Shown: piece after piece, positions 8,307 through 18,638 of the stretch
Layout: every line of letters starts with the position of its first letter
Numbering within the stretch: the first letter of the stretch is position 1
Source of the DNA: Thomasclavelia ramosa DSM 1402
Lineage (GTDB): Bacteria; Bacillota_I; Bacilli_A; Erysipelotrichales; Coprobacillaceae
NCBI RefSeq assembly: GCF_014131695.1
Contig: NZ_CP036346.1
Location: 1,488,001 to 1,552,000 of the forward strand
Direction of reading: 5' to 3'
Length of the DNA stretch: 64,000 nt
The notes under the pieces: model-generated
What the model was told of the DNA's origin: nothing
The model's input: only the letters and a program-made list of their open reading frames with translations
Databases searched by the model: none
Made by a program: the position numbers and the translations under genes

Positions 8307-9944
8307 ATGGATTGGCGGATTATTAATGATTTAGACTACAACCACTATATGCAAGAATACAAGATTAATGCACTTTTAGCTAAGGTTTTTGCGTATAAAC
8401 AATATTCATCTCAAGAAATTGAAACAATGTTATCAAGTCGTTTAGTATATCATGATTTTTCTTTATTTTCTGAAGCAGAAATGACATTAGAAAGAATTCA
8501 TGAGGCAATTGGTAATAAAGAAAAAATCTGTATTTACGGTGATTATGATTGTGATGGGATTTTAGCAACATCAATTTTAGTTGAAGCTTTTAGACAATTA
8601 GGAGTGGAAGTGGGATACCATATTCCGAGTCGTTTAGAAGATGGATATGGATTAAATGCAAATCGTGTTGAACAAATGGCAAATAAAGGGTATACATTAA
8701 TTATTACGGTTGATAATGGAATTAAGGCATATGAGGCAATCGAAAAAGCTAATGAATTGGGAGTGGACGTTATTGTTACTGACCACCATAATTATGATGA
8801 TGAATTACCAGATGCTTTTTCTATTATTCATACAAAAATCTCACCCGATTATCCTTATAAAGAAATCTCGGGTGGTTTTGTAGCTTATAAATTAGCAAGT
8901 GCATTATTAAAAAAGCATGATAAATACTTATTTTCATTGGCAGCTATTACAACAATTTCTGATATGATGCCATTACTTGATGAAAATCGAGCATTGGTAA
9001 AAAGAGCATTGGAATTTATGAAAGAAAATAAATATCCTCAATTAGAATTGTTATTGGGGAGTAATCAGACCTATAGTGTTACTAGTATTGGGTTTATCAT
9101 CGCCCCGAAGATTAATTCATTTGGTCGCTTAAGTGAAATTATTAATCCTAATCATCTCGTTAAATATTTTAGAAGTGATGCTTCAATTGGAATATTAAAA
9201 GCAGTTAGTGAAAAAGCAATTGAAGTAAATGCTAAAAGACAAGAATTAACAAATAAACAATATCAAAGCGTTTTAACAATGATTGACCCGAATGAGCAAT
9301 TTTTATATGCTTATCAAAATGAAATACACGAAGGAATCATTGGTTTAGTGGCAGGAAAATATACTCGACAATATAACCGACCTAGCTTTGTGATGACATT
9401 TGATAGTGAAAAAAATCTTTATAAAGGCAGTGCTCGTGGAATTGAAGGGATACCGTTGAATAAAATTTTTGAAAATGTTCAAGATTTGTTAGAAAGTTAT
9501 GGTGGTCATGCTTTAGCAGGTGGATTTAGTGTAGGTAGTGATAAAGTTGAGGAGCTAAAAGAAAAATTAGAATTGTATTTAAATAAACAATTAAAAGATT
9601 ATACTCCTCCTTTAGTGGATGTAATTGAAGTTACAGGAAATGAGATTAGTAAAGTTAGTGTAAAACAATTAGAGTTATTAGAGCCACTAGGCAATGGCAA
9701 TGAAGAAATGCGTTTTTTCATAAAAGATTTACCAGTAAGTAAAGTTACGTCGTTATCGAATGGTAAACATATTCGTTTTGATTTGTCATTACCGCAAGTC
9801 AAAGCACAAGCGTTATTTTTTAATCATGGAGATTTTTTTGAACAATTAAAAGATACTAAAATGATCAATGCAGTTGGTAAGTTTAATATTAATGTTTTTA
9901 ATAATATTGAATCTGTCAACTTAATTATTGAAGATATTAAATAG
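8307..9944 (+). CDS. recJ: Single-stranded-DNA-specific exonuclease RecJ
   Basis: A 545-residue 5'-3' exonuclease for single-stranded DNA, used in recombination, mismatch and base-excision repair. DHH-family motifs are clear: GDYDCDG at 78-84, TDHH at 158-161 and the DHHA1 glycine motif GGHALAGG at 399-406, followed by a C-terminal OB-like domain. The length is near the E. coli form (577) and shorter than Bacillus RecJ (786), which has an extra C-terminal part. The ATG at 8307 lies 5 bases after AAAGGAG; a TTG at 8292 would overlap that site. It is followed by apt and relA, as in Bacillus. Confidence 0.92.
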   Translation: MDWRIINDLDYNHYMQEYKINALLAKVFAYKQYSSQEIETMLSSRLVYHDFSLFSEAEMTLERIHEAIGNKEKICIYGDYDCDGILATSILVEAFRQLGVEVGYHIPSRLEDGYGLNANRVEQMANKGYTLIITVDNGIKAYEAIEKANELGVDVIVTDHHNYDDELPDAFSIIHTKISPDYPYKEISGGFVAYKLASALLKKHDKYLFSLAAITTISDMMPLLDENRALVKRALEFMKENKYPQLELLLGSNQTYSVTSIGFIIAPKINSFGRLSEIINPNHLVKYFRSDASIGILKAVSEKAIEVNAKRQELTNKQYQSVLTMIDPNEQFLYAYQNEIHEGIIGLVAGKYTRQYNRPSFVMTFDSEKNLYKGSARGIEGIPLNKIFENVQDLLESYGGHALAGGFSVGSDKVEELKEKLELYLNKQLKDYTPPLVDVIEVTGNEISKVSVKQLELLEPLGNGNEEMRFFIKDLPVSKVTSLSNGKHIRFDLSLPQVKAQALFFNHGDFFEQLKDTKMINAVGKFNINVFNNIESVNLIIEDIK

Positions 9945-9973
9945 TTTAAATTAAAGTATAAAAATGTTATAAT
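9945..9973 (+). promoter_or_regulatory. Promoter of apt
   Basis: TTTAAA, 17-base spacer, TATAAT, with TGT directly before the -10 (extended -10). Confidence 0.55.
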
Positions 9974-10007
9974 TAAATATCATAGGATATTATGTGGAGG
10001 AAATAGA

Positions 10008-10526
10008 ATGGATTTAACTAAGTATGTTGCAAGTATTGAAAACTTTCCTGAAGATGGTATTATTTTCAGAGATGTAACACCGTTGATGGCTGATAAGGAA
10101 GCTTTTAAAGAAACGATTGACCGATTTGTTGAGTGGACTAAAAATCTGGATACTAATGTTGATATTGTTGCTGGACCAGAAGCTCGAGGTTTTTTATTTG
10201 GATGTCCCGTTGCATATAATTTAAATGCAGGGTTTGTTCCGGTTAGAAAACCGGGTAAATTACCTCGTGAAACAGTAAGTGAAACTTATGCTTTAGAATA
10301 TGGAACTAATGAAGTGCACATGCATGCTGACAGTATTAAACCAGGGCAAAATGTTATTATTGTAGACGACTTATTAGCAACTGGTGGAACAGTTGAAGCA
10401 ACTGTAAAATTAGTTGAAAAATTAGGTGGAAAGGTAGTAGGAATTGCTTTTCTAATCGAACTTGAAGGATTAAAAGGACGTGATAAACTTCAAGGGTATA
10501 ATATCTATTCAATATTGAAATACTAA
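10008..10526 (+). CDS. apt: Adenine phosphoribosyltransferase
   Basis: A 172-residue cytoplasmic purine-salvage enzyme converting adenine and PRPP to AMP. The PRPP-binding loop [10 protein letters not shown] is at 119-128, and [10 protein letters not shown] near 56-65 and [10 protein letters not shown] near 80-89 are typical of Apt. The length matches the family (about 170). GGAGG precedes the ATG. It sits between recJ and relA as in Bacillus, with its own likely promoter and a terminator after it, although the terminator may be leaky into relA. Confidence 0.95.
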   Translation: MDLTKYVASIENFPEDGIIFRDVTPLMADKEAFKETIDRFVEWTKNLDTNVDIVAGPEARGFLFGCPVAYNLNAGFVPVRKPGKLPRETVSETYALEYGTNEVHMHADSIKPGQNVIIVDDLLATGGTVEATVKLVEKLGGKVVGIAFLIELEGLKGRDKLQGYNIYSILKY

Positions 10527-10549
10527 AAAGAGATTAAATCTCTTTTTTA
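10525..10549 (+). terminator. Terminator between apt and relA
   Basis: AAAAAGAGAT/ATCTCTTTTT stem with a 3-base loop and six T residues. Confidence 0.8.
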
Positions 10550-10570
10550 ATAATAAGAGGGGGTGACATT

Positions 10571-12796
10571 ATGGCTGAATATAAAGGTGCTGGCGATACA
10601 GTTACAATTAATGATGTTCTTGAAGTGTGTGGTAAATATATTACAAATCAAGAAAGTATTGATTTAATTAATCAGGCATACGATTTTATTATGGAGAAGC
10701 ATGAGGGGCAAAAACGCAAAAGCGGTGAACCGTATACGATTCACCTGATTTGGGTAGCATATATTTTGGCAACGTTACAAACGGGACCCGCTACTATTGC
10801 GGCAGGACTTTTGCATGATGTCATGGAAGATTGTGGAGTATCTCGGGAAGAAATGGTAGAACGTTTTGGTGAGGAAATCACTACGTTAGTTGAAGGGGTT
10901 ACCAAGATTGGTAAAATGCCATTTAAAGATGAATCTGATGTTTATGCTGAAAATCATCGTAAAATTTATATTGCTATGGCAAAGGATATTCGCGTTATTT
11001 TGATTAAATTTGCAGATCGACTTCATAATATGCGAACATTACAATTTATGCCACCTCATAAACAAAAAAGAATTTCTCGAGAAACGTTAGAAGTTTATAC
11101 ACCAATTGCTCATCGTTTAGGAATCAATGATATCAAAACAGAGTTAGAGGATTTAAGCCTATCTTATCTTGATCCTGTTGCATATAGCGAGATATCAAAA
11201 TTATTAGCGACTAAACAAGAAGAACGGAAAGAATCAGTTGCAAAAATGATGGCATCGGTTAAACAAATATTGGATGATAATAGCTATCAGTATCGTATCT
11301 TGGGACGGGCTAAATCAATCTATAGTATTTATAAAAAAATGTTTGTAAAAAAGAAACGTTTTGATGAACTTTATGATTTATATGCATTAAGGATCATCAC
11401 TCAAGATAAGATGGATTGTTATGGAATTTTAGGCTTGATTCATGATCAATATCGCCCGATTCCAGGACGGTTTAAAGATTATATTGCTATGCCAAAACCA
11501 AATATGTATCAATCTTTGCATACTTCAGTAATTGGTGAGGATGGAAATACCTTTGAGATTCAGATTAGAACTGAAGAAATGGATGAGCTAGCTGAATTAG
11601 GAGTTGCTGCTCATTGGCGCTATAAGGAAAATAAAGGCTATTCATCGAAGAAAGAACAACAAGAAATTGGTGAAAAATTGCAGTGGCTTAGAGAATTTAT
11701 TTCTCTAAGTGACGATATTAAAGACGGTGATGCTAAAGAGTATTATGATTCATTAAAGCGTGATATCTTTGAGGCCAATGTTTATGTTTTAACACCGCAA
11801 GGAAAGATCGTAGAGTTACCGAATGGTTCTACACCAATTGATTTTGCTTACCGAATTCATACGGAAGTTGGACATAAAGCAGTTGGAGCTATCGTTAATA
11901 ATGTTATGGTGCCTATTGATACTAAATTAAATACTGGTGATGTAGTCGAAATTAAAACTAATAAGCAGTCATTAGGACCTAGTGAAGATTGGCTAAAATT
12001 TGTTCGAACTGCAGGTGCGCGTAATAAAATTAGACAATTTATTGCTAATCGTGAGGCAGAAACTAAAAAAGAGACAATTGAAGATGGGCGTAAAATGCTT
12101 CGTGATGAATTGAAAAAACGCCAATTAGATGAAAAGAAATATATGGATCCAGATACGTATAAAACATACTTAGGTTCTTTTGGTGCCCGCTCATTTGATG
12201 ATATCTTATATTTTATTGGTAAAAAAAGTTTACCGGCAATGAATCTGCTGGATCGAGTTGTACCTAAAAAGTCGGGGTTCTTTGACAGTATTTCGAAAAT
12301 GCTTCAGCGAAATAATCAGGTAAATGAAAAACAGCAGTCTTCGCGTAATAATTCGGGTGTTGTTGTTAAGGGATTAGATGGACTAAGAATTCAACTTTCA
12401 AAGTGCTGTAATCCAATTCCTGGAGATGATATTATGGGCTTTGTCTCACAAGGTCAGGGAATTAAAGTACATCGTCGAGACTGCCCGAATATTCAACAGC
12501 CTGAAATCAAAGCAAGATTGATAGATGTTTATTGGGATTTTGCATCCATTTCAACGATGAAATTTCAAGCAGATTTAGAAATAGTTGGTTTGGATCGACC
12601 TAATTTATTGAATGATGTGGTAACATCATTAGGGCAGATGAAAATTAATATTTTGAATATCCATGCTGATGTTGTAGATATGAAAGCAATCATTAAATTA
12701 AAGATTTCAGTTGAAGATGCTAGTCGTTTACAACAAGCAATCGATAATATTGATCGGATTCAGGGAATCTATGAAATTAAACGGGTTATTCATTAG
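10571..12796 (+). CDS. relA: Bifunctional (p)ppGpp synthetase/hydrolase
   Basis: A 741-residue RelA/SpoT (Rsh) protein that makes and breaks the stringent-response alarmone. The N-terminal hydrolase domain has the HD motif (H82-D83 in LLHDVMED) and HLIWVA; the synthetase domain has GRFKDYIAMPKPN and YQSLHTSVIG; then come a TGS domain (VYVLTPQGKIVELPNGSTPIDF region split across about 400-460) and a C-terminal ACT domain (LEIVGLDRPNLLNDV). An intact hydrolase motif and the RFKD motif indicate both activities. The length is as in Bacillus RelA (734). GGGGGTGA precedes the ATG. It may share transcripts with apt; hisS-aspS follows under its own T-box. Confidence 0.95.
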   Translation: MAEYKGAGDTVTINDVLEVCGKYITNQESIDLINQAYDFIMEKHEGQKRKSGEPYTIHLIWVAYILATLQTGPATIAAGLLHDVMEDCGVSREEMVERFGEEITTLVEGVTKIGKMPFKDESDVYAENHRKIYIAMAKDIRVILIKFADRLHNMRTLQFMPPHKQKRISRETLEVYTPIAHRLGINDIKTELEDLSLSYLDPVAYSEISKLLATKQEERKESVAKMMASVKQILDDNSYQYRILGRAKSIYSIYKKMFVKKKRFDELYDLYALRIITQDKMDCYGILGLIHDQYRPIPGRFKDYIAMPKPNMYQSLHTSVIGEDGNTFEIQIRTEEMDELAELGVAAHWRYKENKGYSSKKEQQEIGEKLQWLREFISLSDDIKDGDAKEYYDSLKRDIFEANVYVLTPQGKIVELPNGSTPIDFAYRIHTEVGHKAVGAIVNNVMVPIDTKLNTGDVVEIKTNKQSLGPSEDWLKFVRTAGARNKIRQFIANREAETKKETIEDGRKMLRDELKKRQLDEKKYMDPDTYKTYLGSFGARSFDDILYFIGKKSLPAMNLLDRVVPKKSGFFDSISKMLQRNNQVNEKQQSSRNNSGVVVKGLDGLRIQLSKCCNPIPGDDIMGFVSQGQGIKVHRRDCPNIQQPEIKARLIDVYWDFASISTMKFQADLEIVGLDRPNLLNDVVTSLGQMKINILNIHADVVDMKAIIKLKISVEDASRLQQAIDNIDRIQGIYEIKRVIH

Positions 12797-12799
12797 TTA

Positions 12800-12828
12800 T
12801 TGCAATTTTATGAAATATTATATATAAT
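12800..12828 (+). promoter_or_regulatory. Promoter of the hisS-aspS operon
   Basis: TTGCAA, 17-base spacer, TATAAT, just after the relA stop codon and right before the T-box leader. Confidence 0.75.
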
Positions 12829-12837
12829 CAATTTAAT

Positions 12838-13049
12838 CCAATGAACAAGATTAAGTAGTTAAATCCTTTTATAGAGAGAATACGTCTGGTGAAAGTATTT
12901 AAAGGATCATTACGGGACACTTGGGAGGAGTTACTTTGAAATCTAGTAGGAGTAAACGTCTGTCGCGTTAAGACATAAGAGCGTGTTATTTAACACGAAT
13001 TAAGGTGGTACCGCGTTAACTAACGTCCTTATTTTAAGGGCGTTTTTAT
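12838..13049 (+). ncRNA. T-box riboswitch of hisS-aspS, Asp (GAC) specifier overlapping His (CAC)
   Basis: The T-box sequence TGGTACCGCG is at 13006-13015, followed by the terminator AACGTCCTT/AAGGGCGTT with T-tract. Stem I has AGTA at 12854-12857 and CAAG pairing with CTTG. The specifier loop reads GGGACACTTG: by position (directly before ACTT, as TAC is in the tyrS leader) the specifier is GAC (12916-12918, Asp). The same bases also contain CAC (12918-12920, His) two positions later. Since the operon encodes both HisRS and AspRS, dual reading is plausible. Confidence 0.9.
13022..13049 (+). terminator. T-box regulatory terminator upstream of hisS
   Basis: A 9-bp stem AACGTCCTT/AAGGGCGTT (one G-U pair) followed by T residues. 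Confidence 0.8.
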
Positions 13050-13071
13050 ATTATCAAGGAGGAAATGAAAG

Positions 13072-14349
13072 ATGATGTATAAAGCACCACGAGGAACAGT
13101 GGATATTTTGCCAGAAAAGAGTGCTAAATGGCAAACATTAGAACAACTAATTAGAACAATATGTGCTAATTATAATGTTAAAGAAGTGAGAACTCCTATT
13201 TTTGAACACACCGAGTTATTCACTCGTGCAGTTGGCGATACAACTGATGTAGTAAGTAAAGAAATGTATACTTTCGCTGATAAAAAGGGGCGTTCAATTA
13301 CATTACGACCTGAAGGAACAGCTGGAGTTGCGAGAGCTTATGTAGAAAATAAAATGTTTTCTAATCCTGATAAAATTAGTAAATTATATTATATTGGACC
13401 AATGTTTAGATATGAACGTCCTCAAAATGGGCGGCAACGTCAGTTTCACCAATTCGGGGTAGAAATGATTGGTTATGAATCACCATATTTAGATGTTGAA
13501 TGTATGACAATGGCAGTAACATTAGTCGAGGCTTTAGGGTTACAAGGTGTCAAATTACATATAAATACTCTTGGTGATGGTGATAGTCGTGATGCTTATC
13601 GTGAAGCTTTGAAAGCACACTTTGCACCATATTTAGATGATTTATGTCAAGATTGTAAAAATCGTTATGAAGCAAATCCGTTAAGAATTTTAGATTGTAA
13701 AGTAGATCATAATCATCCAGCGATGGCAAATGCGCCAAAAACAGTTGATTATTTAAGTGAAGCGGCTAAGGCACATTTTACCAAAGTATGTGAGTTATTA
13801 GATGATCTAGAAATTGAATATGTTGTTGATACAAATTTAGTGCGTGGTTTAGATTATTACTGTCATACAGTTTTTGAAGTAATATCTGATGATCCACGCT
13901 TAGGTGCAGGAGCCACTGTTGGTGGCGGTGGTCGTTATAATGGCTTAGTACAGGAATTAGGGGGACCAGAAGCACCTGGAGTTGGATTTGCTTTTGGAAT
14001 GGAACGATTATTGATTGCTATGGATGAAGAATTAGAAGAACCTGAGGGGTTGGATGTGTATGTTATGCCAATGGGAGATGAAGCAAGAGATTTAGCGGTA
14101 CAGATCACGGCAATGCTACGAGCAAATGGCTTTAGTGTTGATATGGACTATCAAGGTCGTTCTTTAAAAGCACAGTTTAAAACGGTTGATCGTTTGAATA
14201 GTCATTTTGCAATGATCATTGGTGATCAAGAAATTGCTGACGAAGTAGTCAATATTAAATGTACACATTCAAAGACACAAGATATTGTACCAATTGAAAA
14301 TATTGTTGCGTATATTGAAAATCATATGGAGGGACATGTACATGAATAG
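13072..14349 (+). CDS. hisS: Histidyl-tRNA synthetase
   Basis: A 425-residue class II synthetase that charges tRNA-His. Class II motif 2 is in [10 protein letters not shown] with [11 protein letters not shown]; the His-specific motifs are [14 protein letters not shown] and GGGGRYNGL; the C-terminal anticodon-binding domain covers about residues 325-425. AAGGAGG lies 9 bases before the first of two ATG codons (13072, 13075). It is the first gene of a hisS-aspS operon under a T-box; the start of aspS lies 8 bases inside it. Length matches the family (about 420). Confidence 0.96.
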   Translation: MMYKAPRGTVDILPEKSAKWQTLEQLIRTICANYNVKEVRTPIFEHTELFTRAVGDTTDVVSKEMYTFADKKGRSITLRPEGTAGVARAYVENKMFSNPDKISKLYYIGPMFRYERPQNGRQRQFHQFGVEMIGYESPYLDVECMTMAVTLVEALGLQGVKLHINTLGDGDSRDAYREALKAHFAPYLDDLCQDCKNRYEANPLRILDCKVDHNHPAMANAPKTVDYLSEAAKAHFTKVCELLDDLEIEYVVDTNLVRGLDYYCHTVFEVISDDPRLGAGATVGGGGRYNGLVQELGGPEAPGVGFAFGMERLLIAMDEELEEPEGLDVYVMPMGDEARDLAVQITAMLRANGFSVDMDYQGRSLKAQFKTVDRLNSHFAMIIGDQEIADEVVNIKCTHSKTQDIVPIENIVAYIENHMEGHVHE

Positions 14350-16099
14350 AACTCATAACAATGGTGAATTAAGAATTAGTGATGTTAATAAAATTGTTGA
14401 ATTAAAAGGCTGGGTTGCTAAAAAAAGAAATTTAGGTTCTTTGGTTTTCATTGATTTAAGAGACCGTTATGGAATCACGCAAATCGTATTAAATGAAGAA
14501 ATGGAAGCTCTAGGTAAGGATATTAAAAATGAATATGTCCTGCATGTAGTTGGTAAAGTAATTGAAAGAAGTTCTAAAAATCCTAATATGCCAACTGGGG
14601 ATATTGAAATTGAAGCTGCTCAAATTGATATTATCAATACGGCTAAAGTAACACCTATTTACACAACTGATGATACTGATGCAAGTGAGGATGCAAGAAT
14701 GCAATATCGTTATCTTGATTTAAGAAGACCGGTAATGCAGAATAAAATAATTATGCGTCATAAAATTACTAGCAGTATTCGAAATTTCTTAGATAATCAT
14801 GAATTTATTGATATTGAAACGCCCTATTTAAATCGTTCTACTCCTGAGGGAGCAAGAGATTTCTTAGTCCCTTCACGGGTTCATAATGGTTCATTTTATG
14901 CTTTACCACAGTCACCACAATTATTTAAGCAATTATTGATGGTTTCAGGATTTGAACGTTATTATCAAATCGCACGCTGTTTTAGAGATGAGGATTTACG
15001 ATTAGATCGGCAACCGGAATTTACTCAAGTTGATGTTGAAATGAGTTTCATGACTACTGATGAAATTATTAGTATTGGTGAACAGCTGTTAGCACAAGTA
15101 ATGAAAGATGTTAAAGGAATTGAACTGCAACTGCCATTGCCACGAATGACTTGGCATGAAGCTATGGAAAAATATGGAATTGATAAGCCAGATATTCGTT
15201 TTGGATTAGAGTTAGTTAATTTAAATGAAGTGGTTAAAGATGTTGAGTTTATGGTTTTTAAGAGCGCGTTAGAAGCTGATGGGCATGTAAAAGGAATTAA
15301 TGTCAAAGGTGAAGCTGACAATTTTTCTCGTAAAGCAATTGATAAATTGACGGATGTAGTTAAAACATATAAAGCAAAAGGATTAGCATGGTTAAAAGTT
15401 AAAGCTGGAAAGGCTGAGGGACCAATTGCTAAATTCTTTAACGAAGAACAAATGACAAAATTATTAAAAGCAATGGATGCAAGTGATAATGACTTATTAT
15501 TATTTGTTAGCGATGCTAAATATAATGTTGTTTGTGATGCTTTGGCAGCTTTACGTAATCATTTAGGAAAAGAATTAAAATTATTTAACCCTGATGAATT
15601 TGCATTTTTATGGGTCGTAGATTTTCCAATGTTTGAATATGATGATGAAACTGAACGTTATTATGCGGTTCATCATCCATTTACTCGACCTAAAGATAGT
15701 GATATTGATAAAATTGAAAACGATCCTGCAAATTGTTTAGCTGATGCTTATGACATTGTATTAAACGGTTTTGAATTGGGTGGAGGTTCACAACGTATCT
15801 ACGAACAAGAATTACAAGAAAGAGCCTTTAGAGCATTAGGTTTTACCCAAGAGAGAATTGATAGTCAATTTGGCTGGTTTGTTGAGGCCTTTCAATACGG
15901 TACTCCACCACATGGGGGATTTGCCTTAGGTCTGGATCGTCTAGCAATGTTACTTACTGGTAGTGAAAATATTCGTGAGGTTATTGCTTTTCCAAAAAAT
16001 GCAAGTGCAGTATGTCCAATGTCAAAAGCACCAAGTGAGGTAGATAATGCTCAATTAGAAGAATTAGGAATCGCGGTGATTGAAGATGAACAAGAATAG
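14342..16099 (+). CDS. aspS: Aspartyl-tRNA synthetase
   Basis: A 585-residue class IIb synthetase that charges tRNA-Asp. Domains in order are an N-terminal OB-fold anticodon-binding domain ([20 protein letters not shown]), the catalytic core with motif 2 ([18 protein letters not shown]), the bacterial GAD insertion (about 280-410) and motif 3 (GLDRLAMLL). The Bacillus enzyme has 592 residues. I placed the start at ATG 14342, 8 bases after GGAGGG; an upstream in-frame ATG at 14336 is too close to that site. It overlaps the end of hisS, indicating translational coupling. The protease gene that follows overlaps its 3' end. Confidence 0.96.
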   Translation: MNRTHNNGELRISDVNKIVELKGWVAKKRNLGSLVFIDLRDRYGITQIVLNEEMEALGKDIKNEYVLHVVGKVIERSSKNPNMPTGDIEIEAAQIDIINTAKVTPIYTTDDTDASEDARMQYRYLDLRRPVMQNKIIMRHKITSSIRNFLDNHEFIDIETPYLNRSTPEGARDFLVPSRVHNGSFYALPQSPQLFKQLLMVSGFERYYQIARCFRDEDLRLDRQPEFTQVDVEMSFMTTDEIISIGEQLLAQVMKDVKGIELQLPLPRMTWHEAMEKYGIDKPDIRFGLELVNLNEVVKDVEFMVFKSALEADGHVKGINVKGEADNFSRKAIDKLTDVVKTYKAKGLAWLKVKAGKAEGPIAKFFNEEQMTKLLKAMDASDNDLLLFVSDAKYNVVCDALAALRNHLGKELKLFNPDEFAFLWVVDFPMFEYDDETERYYAVHHPFTRPKDSDIDKIENDPANCLADAYDIVLNGFELGGGSQRIYEQELQERAFRALGFTQERIDSQFGWFVEAFQYGTPPHGGFALGLDRLAMLLTGSENIREVIAFPKNASAVCPMSKAPSEVDNAQLEELGIAVIEDEQE

Positions 16100-17159
16100 A
16101 ATTGATGCAGTTGTAAATAATATGAAGGAAGCTGGTCTTGATTATTTGTTGATCAGTGAACCTTCTTCAATTGATTATTTGATTGATTATGTAAATAACC
16201 CCGGTGAAAGAATGTATGTATTGATGCTTGCAGCAAATGGTGCCCATAAGTTGTTCTTCAATAAATTATTCTTTGTAGAAAATGATCTAGGGATTGAAAT
16301 TGTTTGGCATAGCGATACTGATGATGCGACAAAAACAATTGCAGATTATGTTGAAAATTCTGGTACAATTGGAGTTGATAAACATTGGAGTGCAAACTTT
16401 TTATTAAGTTTAATGGAAAAACTACCAGATGTTAAATTTGTTAATGGCTCATTTTGTGTAGATTTTGTAAGAATGGTTAAAGATGAAAATGAACAGGTTT
16501 TAATGATTGAAGCAAGTCGGATCAATGATCAAGCAATTCATGAAGTGATTCATCAAGTATCTTTAGGATTATCAGAACTTGAAGTAGCCGGTAAATTGAG
16601 TGGTATTTATAGCAAATTTGGTGGTGATGGCAACAGTTTTGATGCTATCATCGCTTATGGAGCTAATGGTGCTAATCCTCATCATGAAAATGATGATAGC
16701 CATTTAAAACCAGGTGACAGTATCATTATTGATATGGGGTGTAAGTATAACGGATATTGCTCAGATATGACAAGAACTGTCTTCTATCAAGAAGTAAGTG
16801 AAGAAGCTAAAGAAGTCTATGGTTTGGTTCGTTTGGCTAACGAAACAGCTGAAGCAATGATTAAACCTGGGGTTAGACTTTGTGATATTGATAAGGCTGC
16901 TCGTGATATTATTACTGATGCTGGCTATGGCAAAGAATTTAATCATAGGTTGGGTCATTTCATTGGTAAAGATGTTCATGAATTTGGTGATGTTTCTGTT
17001 AACTTTGATTTGGAAGTTAAAGAAGGTATGATTTTTTCGATTGAACCGGGAATTTATTTGCCAGGTAAATTTGGGGTGCGGATTGAAGATTTAGTCATGG
17101 TTACAAAAGATGGCTGTAAAGTTTTAAATAGTTATCCAAAGGATTTATTTGTAATTTAA
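16086..17159 (+). CDS. M24-family Xaa-Pro peptidase
   Basis: A 357-residue cytoplasmic metallopeptidase of the creatinase/aminopeptidase P fold (PepQ/PepP type), releasing residues next to proline. An N-terminal creatinase-like domain is followed by the pita-bread domain with all metal ligands in place: Asp pair in [16 protein letters not shown], His in [12 protein letters not shown], Glu in [10 protein letters not shown] and Glu in VRIEDLV. The ATG at 16086 lies inside the last codons of aspS (overlap 14 bases), so it belongs to the hisS-aspS transcript. Whether it is a dipeptidase or an aminopeptidase cannot be told. A terminator follows. Confidence 0.88.
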   Translation: MNKNRIDAVVNNMKEAGLDYLLISEPSSIDYLIDYVNNPGERMYVLMLAANGAHKLFFNKLFFVENDLGIEIVWHSDTDDATKTIADYVENSGTIGVDKHWSANFLLSLMEKLPDVKFVNGSFCVDFVRMVKDENEQVLMIEASRINDQAIHEVIHQVSLGLSELEVAGKLSGIYSKFGGDGNSFDAIIAYGANGANPHHENDDSHLKPGDSIIIDMGCKYNGYCSDMTRTVFYQEVSEEAKEVYGLVRLANETAEAMIKPGVRLCDIDKAARDIITDAGYGKEFNHRLGHFIGKDVHEFGDVSVNFDLEVKEGMIFSIEPGIYLPGKFGVRIEDLVMVTKDGCKVLNSYPKDLFVI

Positions 17160-17189
17160 TGATTAAGGGTTACAGCTCTTAATCATTTT
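17158..17189 (+). terminator. Terminator of the hisS-aspS-peptidase operon
   Basis: AATGATTAAG/CTTAATCATT stem followed by TTTC. Confidence 0.75.
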
Positions 17190-17247
17190 CTTGTCGAATA
17201 AAAAAACATACTTTTTAGGGTTCGGTCAATACATTTATCTTAAATTG

Positions 17248-17256
17248 TGCTAAAAT
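17248..17256 (+). promoter_or_regulatory. Extended -10 promoter of murC
   Basis: TGC directly before TAAAAT, about 24 bases before the murC start. No clear -35 box. Confidence 0.45.
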
Positions 17257-17279
17257 GGTGAAGTGAGGTGACATAAAGA

Positions 17280-18590
17280 ATGTATTATTTTATTGGAATT
17301 AAAGGTTCAGGGATGGCGCCATTAGCTGAAATCCTTCATGAACTAGGAAATGAAGTGTGTGGAAGCGATATTGATAAATACATCTTCATTGAAGAGGAAT
17401 TAAGAAAGAGAAATATCCCAATCTATTCATTTGATGCTAACAACATTAAAGATGGTTATACAGTTATTATTGGAAATGCTTTTGGTGATGATCACACAGA
17501 AGTTAAAGCTGCTTTAGCTAATCCGAATGTTAAATGTTATCGATATTTTGAATTTTTGGGAGAGTTTATGGAAAACTTCATCTCAATTAGTATAGCTGGA
17601 ACTCATGGCAAAACAACGACAACAGGGATGGCTTATCATTTGTTTGAAGAATTTGATAAAACTACAGTTTTAATTGGTGATGGAACTGGTCATGCAGTAA
17701 AAGATAGTAAATATTTTATTGCAGAATCATGTGAGTTCCAAGATCATTTTTTACATTATTATCCTAAATATGCGATTATCAATAATATTGAATTAGATCA
17801 TGTCGATTATTTTGGAAATTTAGAGCGTTATATTGAGTCTTTTGAAAAATTTGCTAATCAAGTAAAAGATACAGTAATTGTTTGGGGGGATGATCCAAAC
17901 ATTAAAAAAATAAATTTTAAAAAAAGAGTTATGAGATTTGGTTTAAATGACTATAATGACGTTAGGGCGGTAAATGTGCTTGAAAACAGTAATGGTTTAT
18001 CGTTTGATGTATATATTCATAATGAATTATTTGGTCATTTTAATTTACCTTATTTTGGAATGCATATGTTGTATAATTCATTAGCGATCATTACGCTTGG
18101 TTATTTAGAAAATATGACTAATGATTATATTCAAAATAGAATGGCAACTTTCGAGGGAACAAAACGACGATACAGTGTAACTGAAGTAGGGAATAATGTT
18201 TACGTAGATGACTATGCCCATCATCCCACTGCAATTAAGTATGTAATTGAAGCAACCCGTGTTAGATATCCGAGTAAAAAAATTGTAGCAATTTTTAAAC
18301 CTGATCGTTTTTCACGTGGCGCTCGTTTTGCCGTTGATTTTGCCAAATCTATGGATTTAGCTGATTATCCATATTTCTGTCCATTTCCCGAAAATGCAGT
18401 GAAAGAAGAAGGAATTGACATAGATATTTATGATATCGCTAATAATCTACCAAGAGCAAAAGTTATTGGTGAAGATGAAGAAGCTGCTAAAGAATTAGCT
18501 AAGTTCGATAATGTTGTGTTCTTGTTTATGTCTAGCAAAGATATTTATAAACTTGAAGAAAAAGTTATCGCGATAAAAAAATCTATATAA
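17280..18590 (+). CDS. murC: UDP-N-acetylmuramate--L-alanine ligase
   Basis: A 436-residue cytoplasmic Mur ligase adding L-Ala to UDP-MurNAc in peptidoglycan precursor synthesis. The N-terminal Rossmann motif is FIGIKGSGM, the P-loop GTHGKTTT is at 107-114, and YVDDYAHHPTAI marks the C-terminal domain. Order murC, DUF948, ytxH, ccpA matches Bacillus, which supports MurC over the related Mpl. GAGGTG precedes the ATG. The genes ytxJ and aroA/G seen in between in Bacillus are absent. Confidence 0.92.
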   Translation: MYYFIGIKGSGMAPLAEILHELGNEVCGSDIDKYIFIEEELRKRNIPIYSFDANNIKDGYTVIIGNAFGDDHTEVKAALANPNVKCYRYFEFLGEFMENFISISIAGTHGKTTTTGMAYHLFEEFDKTTVLIGDGTGHAVKDSKYFIAESCEFQDHFLHYYPKYAIINNIELDHVDYFGNLERYIESFEKFANQVKDTVIVWGDDPNIKKINFKKRVMRFGLNDYNDVRAVNVLENSNGLSFDVYIHNELFGHFNLPYFGMHMLYNSLAIITLGYLENMTNDYIQNRMATFEGTKRRYSVTEVGNNVYVDDYAHHPTAIKYVIEATRVRYPSKKIVAIFKPDRFSRGARFAVDFAKSMDLADYPYFCPFPENAVKEEGIDIDIYDIANNLPRAKVIGEDEEAAKELAKFDNVVFLFMSSKDIYKLEEKVIAIKKSI

Positions 18591-18603
18591 GTATCTAGAA
18601 TTA

Positions 18604-18612
18604 TGGTATAAT
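18604..18612 (+). promoter_or_regulatory. Extended -10 promoter of the DUF948-ytxH-ccpA operon
   Basis: TGG directly before TATAAT, about 27 bases before the start at 18639. No clear -35 box. Confidence 0.55.
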
Positions 18613-18638
18613 TATTTGTAGAAAGTTGAGGTAATGCT

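Noticed and set aside
13550-13738. Antisense open frames inside hisS, and similar ones in ackA, smc and others
   Set aside because: Low-complexity His/Leu/Tyr-rich translations, no ribosome binding sites, and full overlap with strongly conserved genes on the other strand.
14285-14341. N-terminal extension of aspS within hisS
   Set aside because: The start after GGAGGG at 14342 gives the normal AspRS N-terminus.
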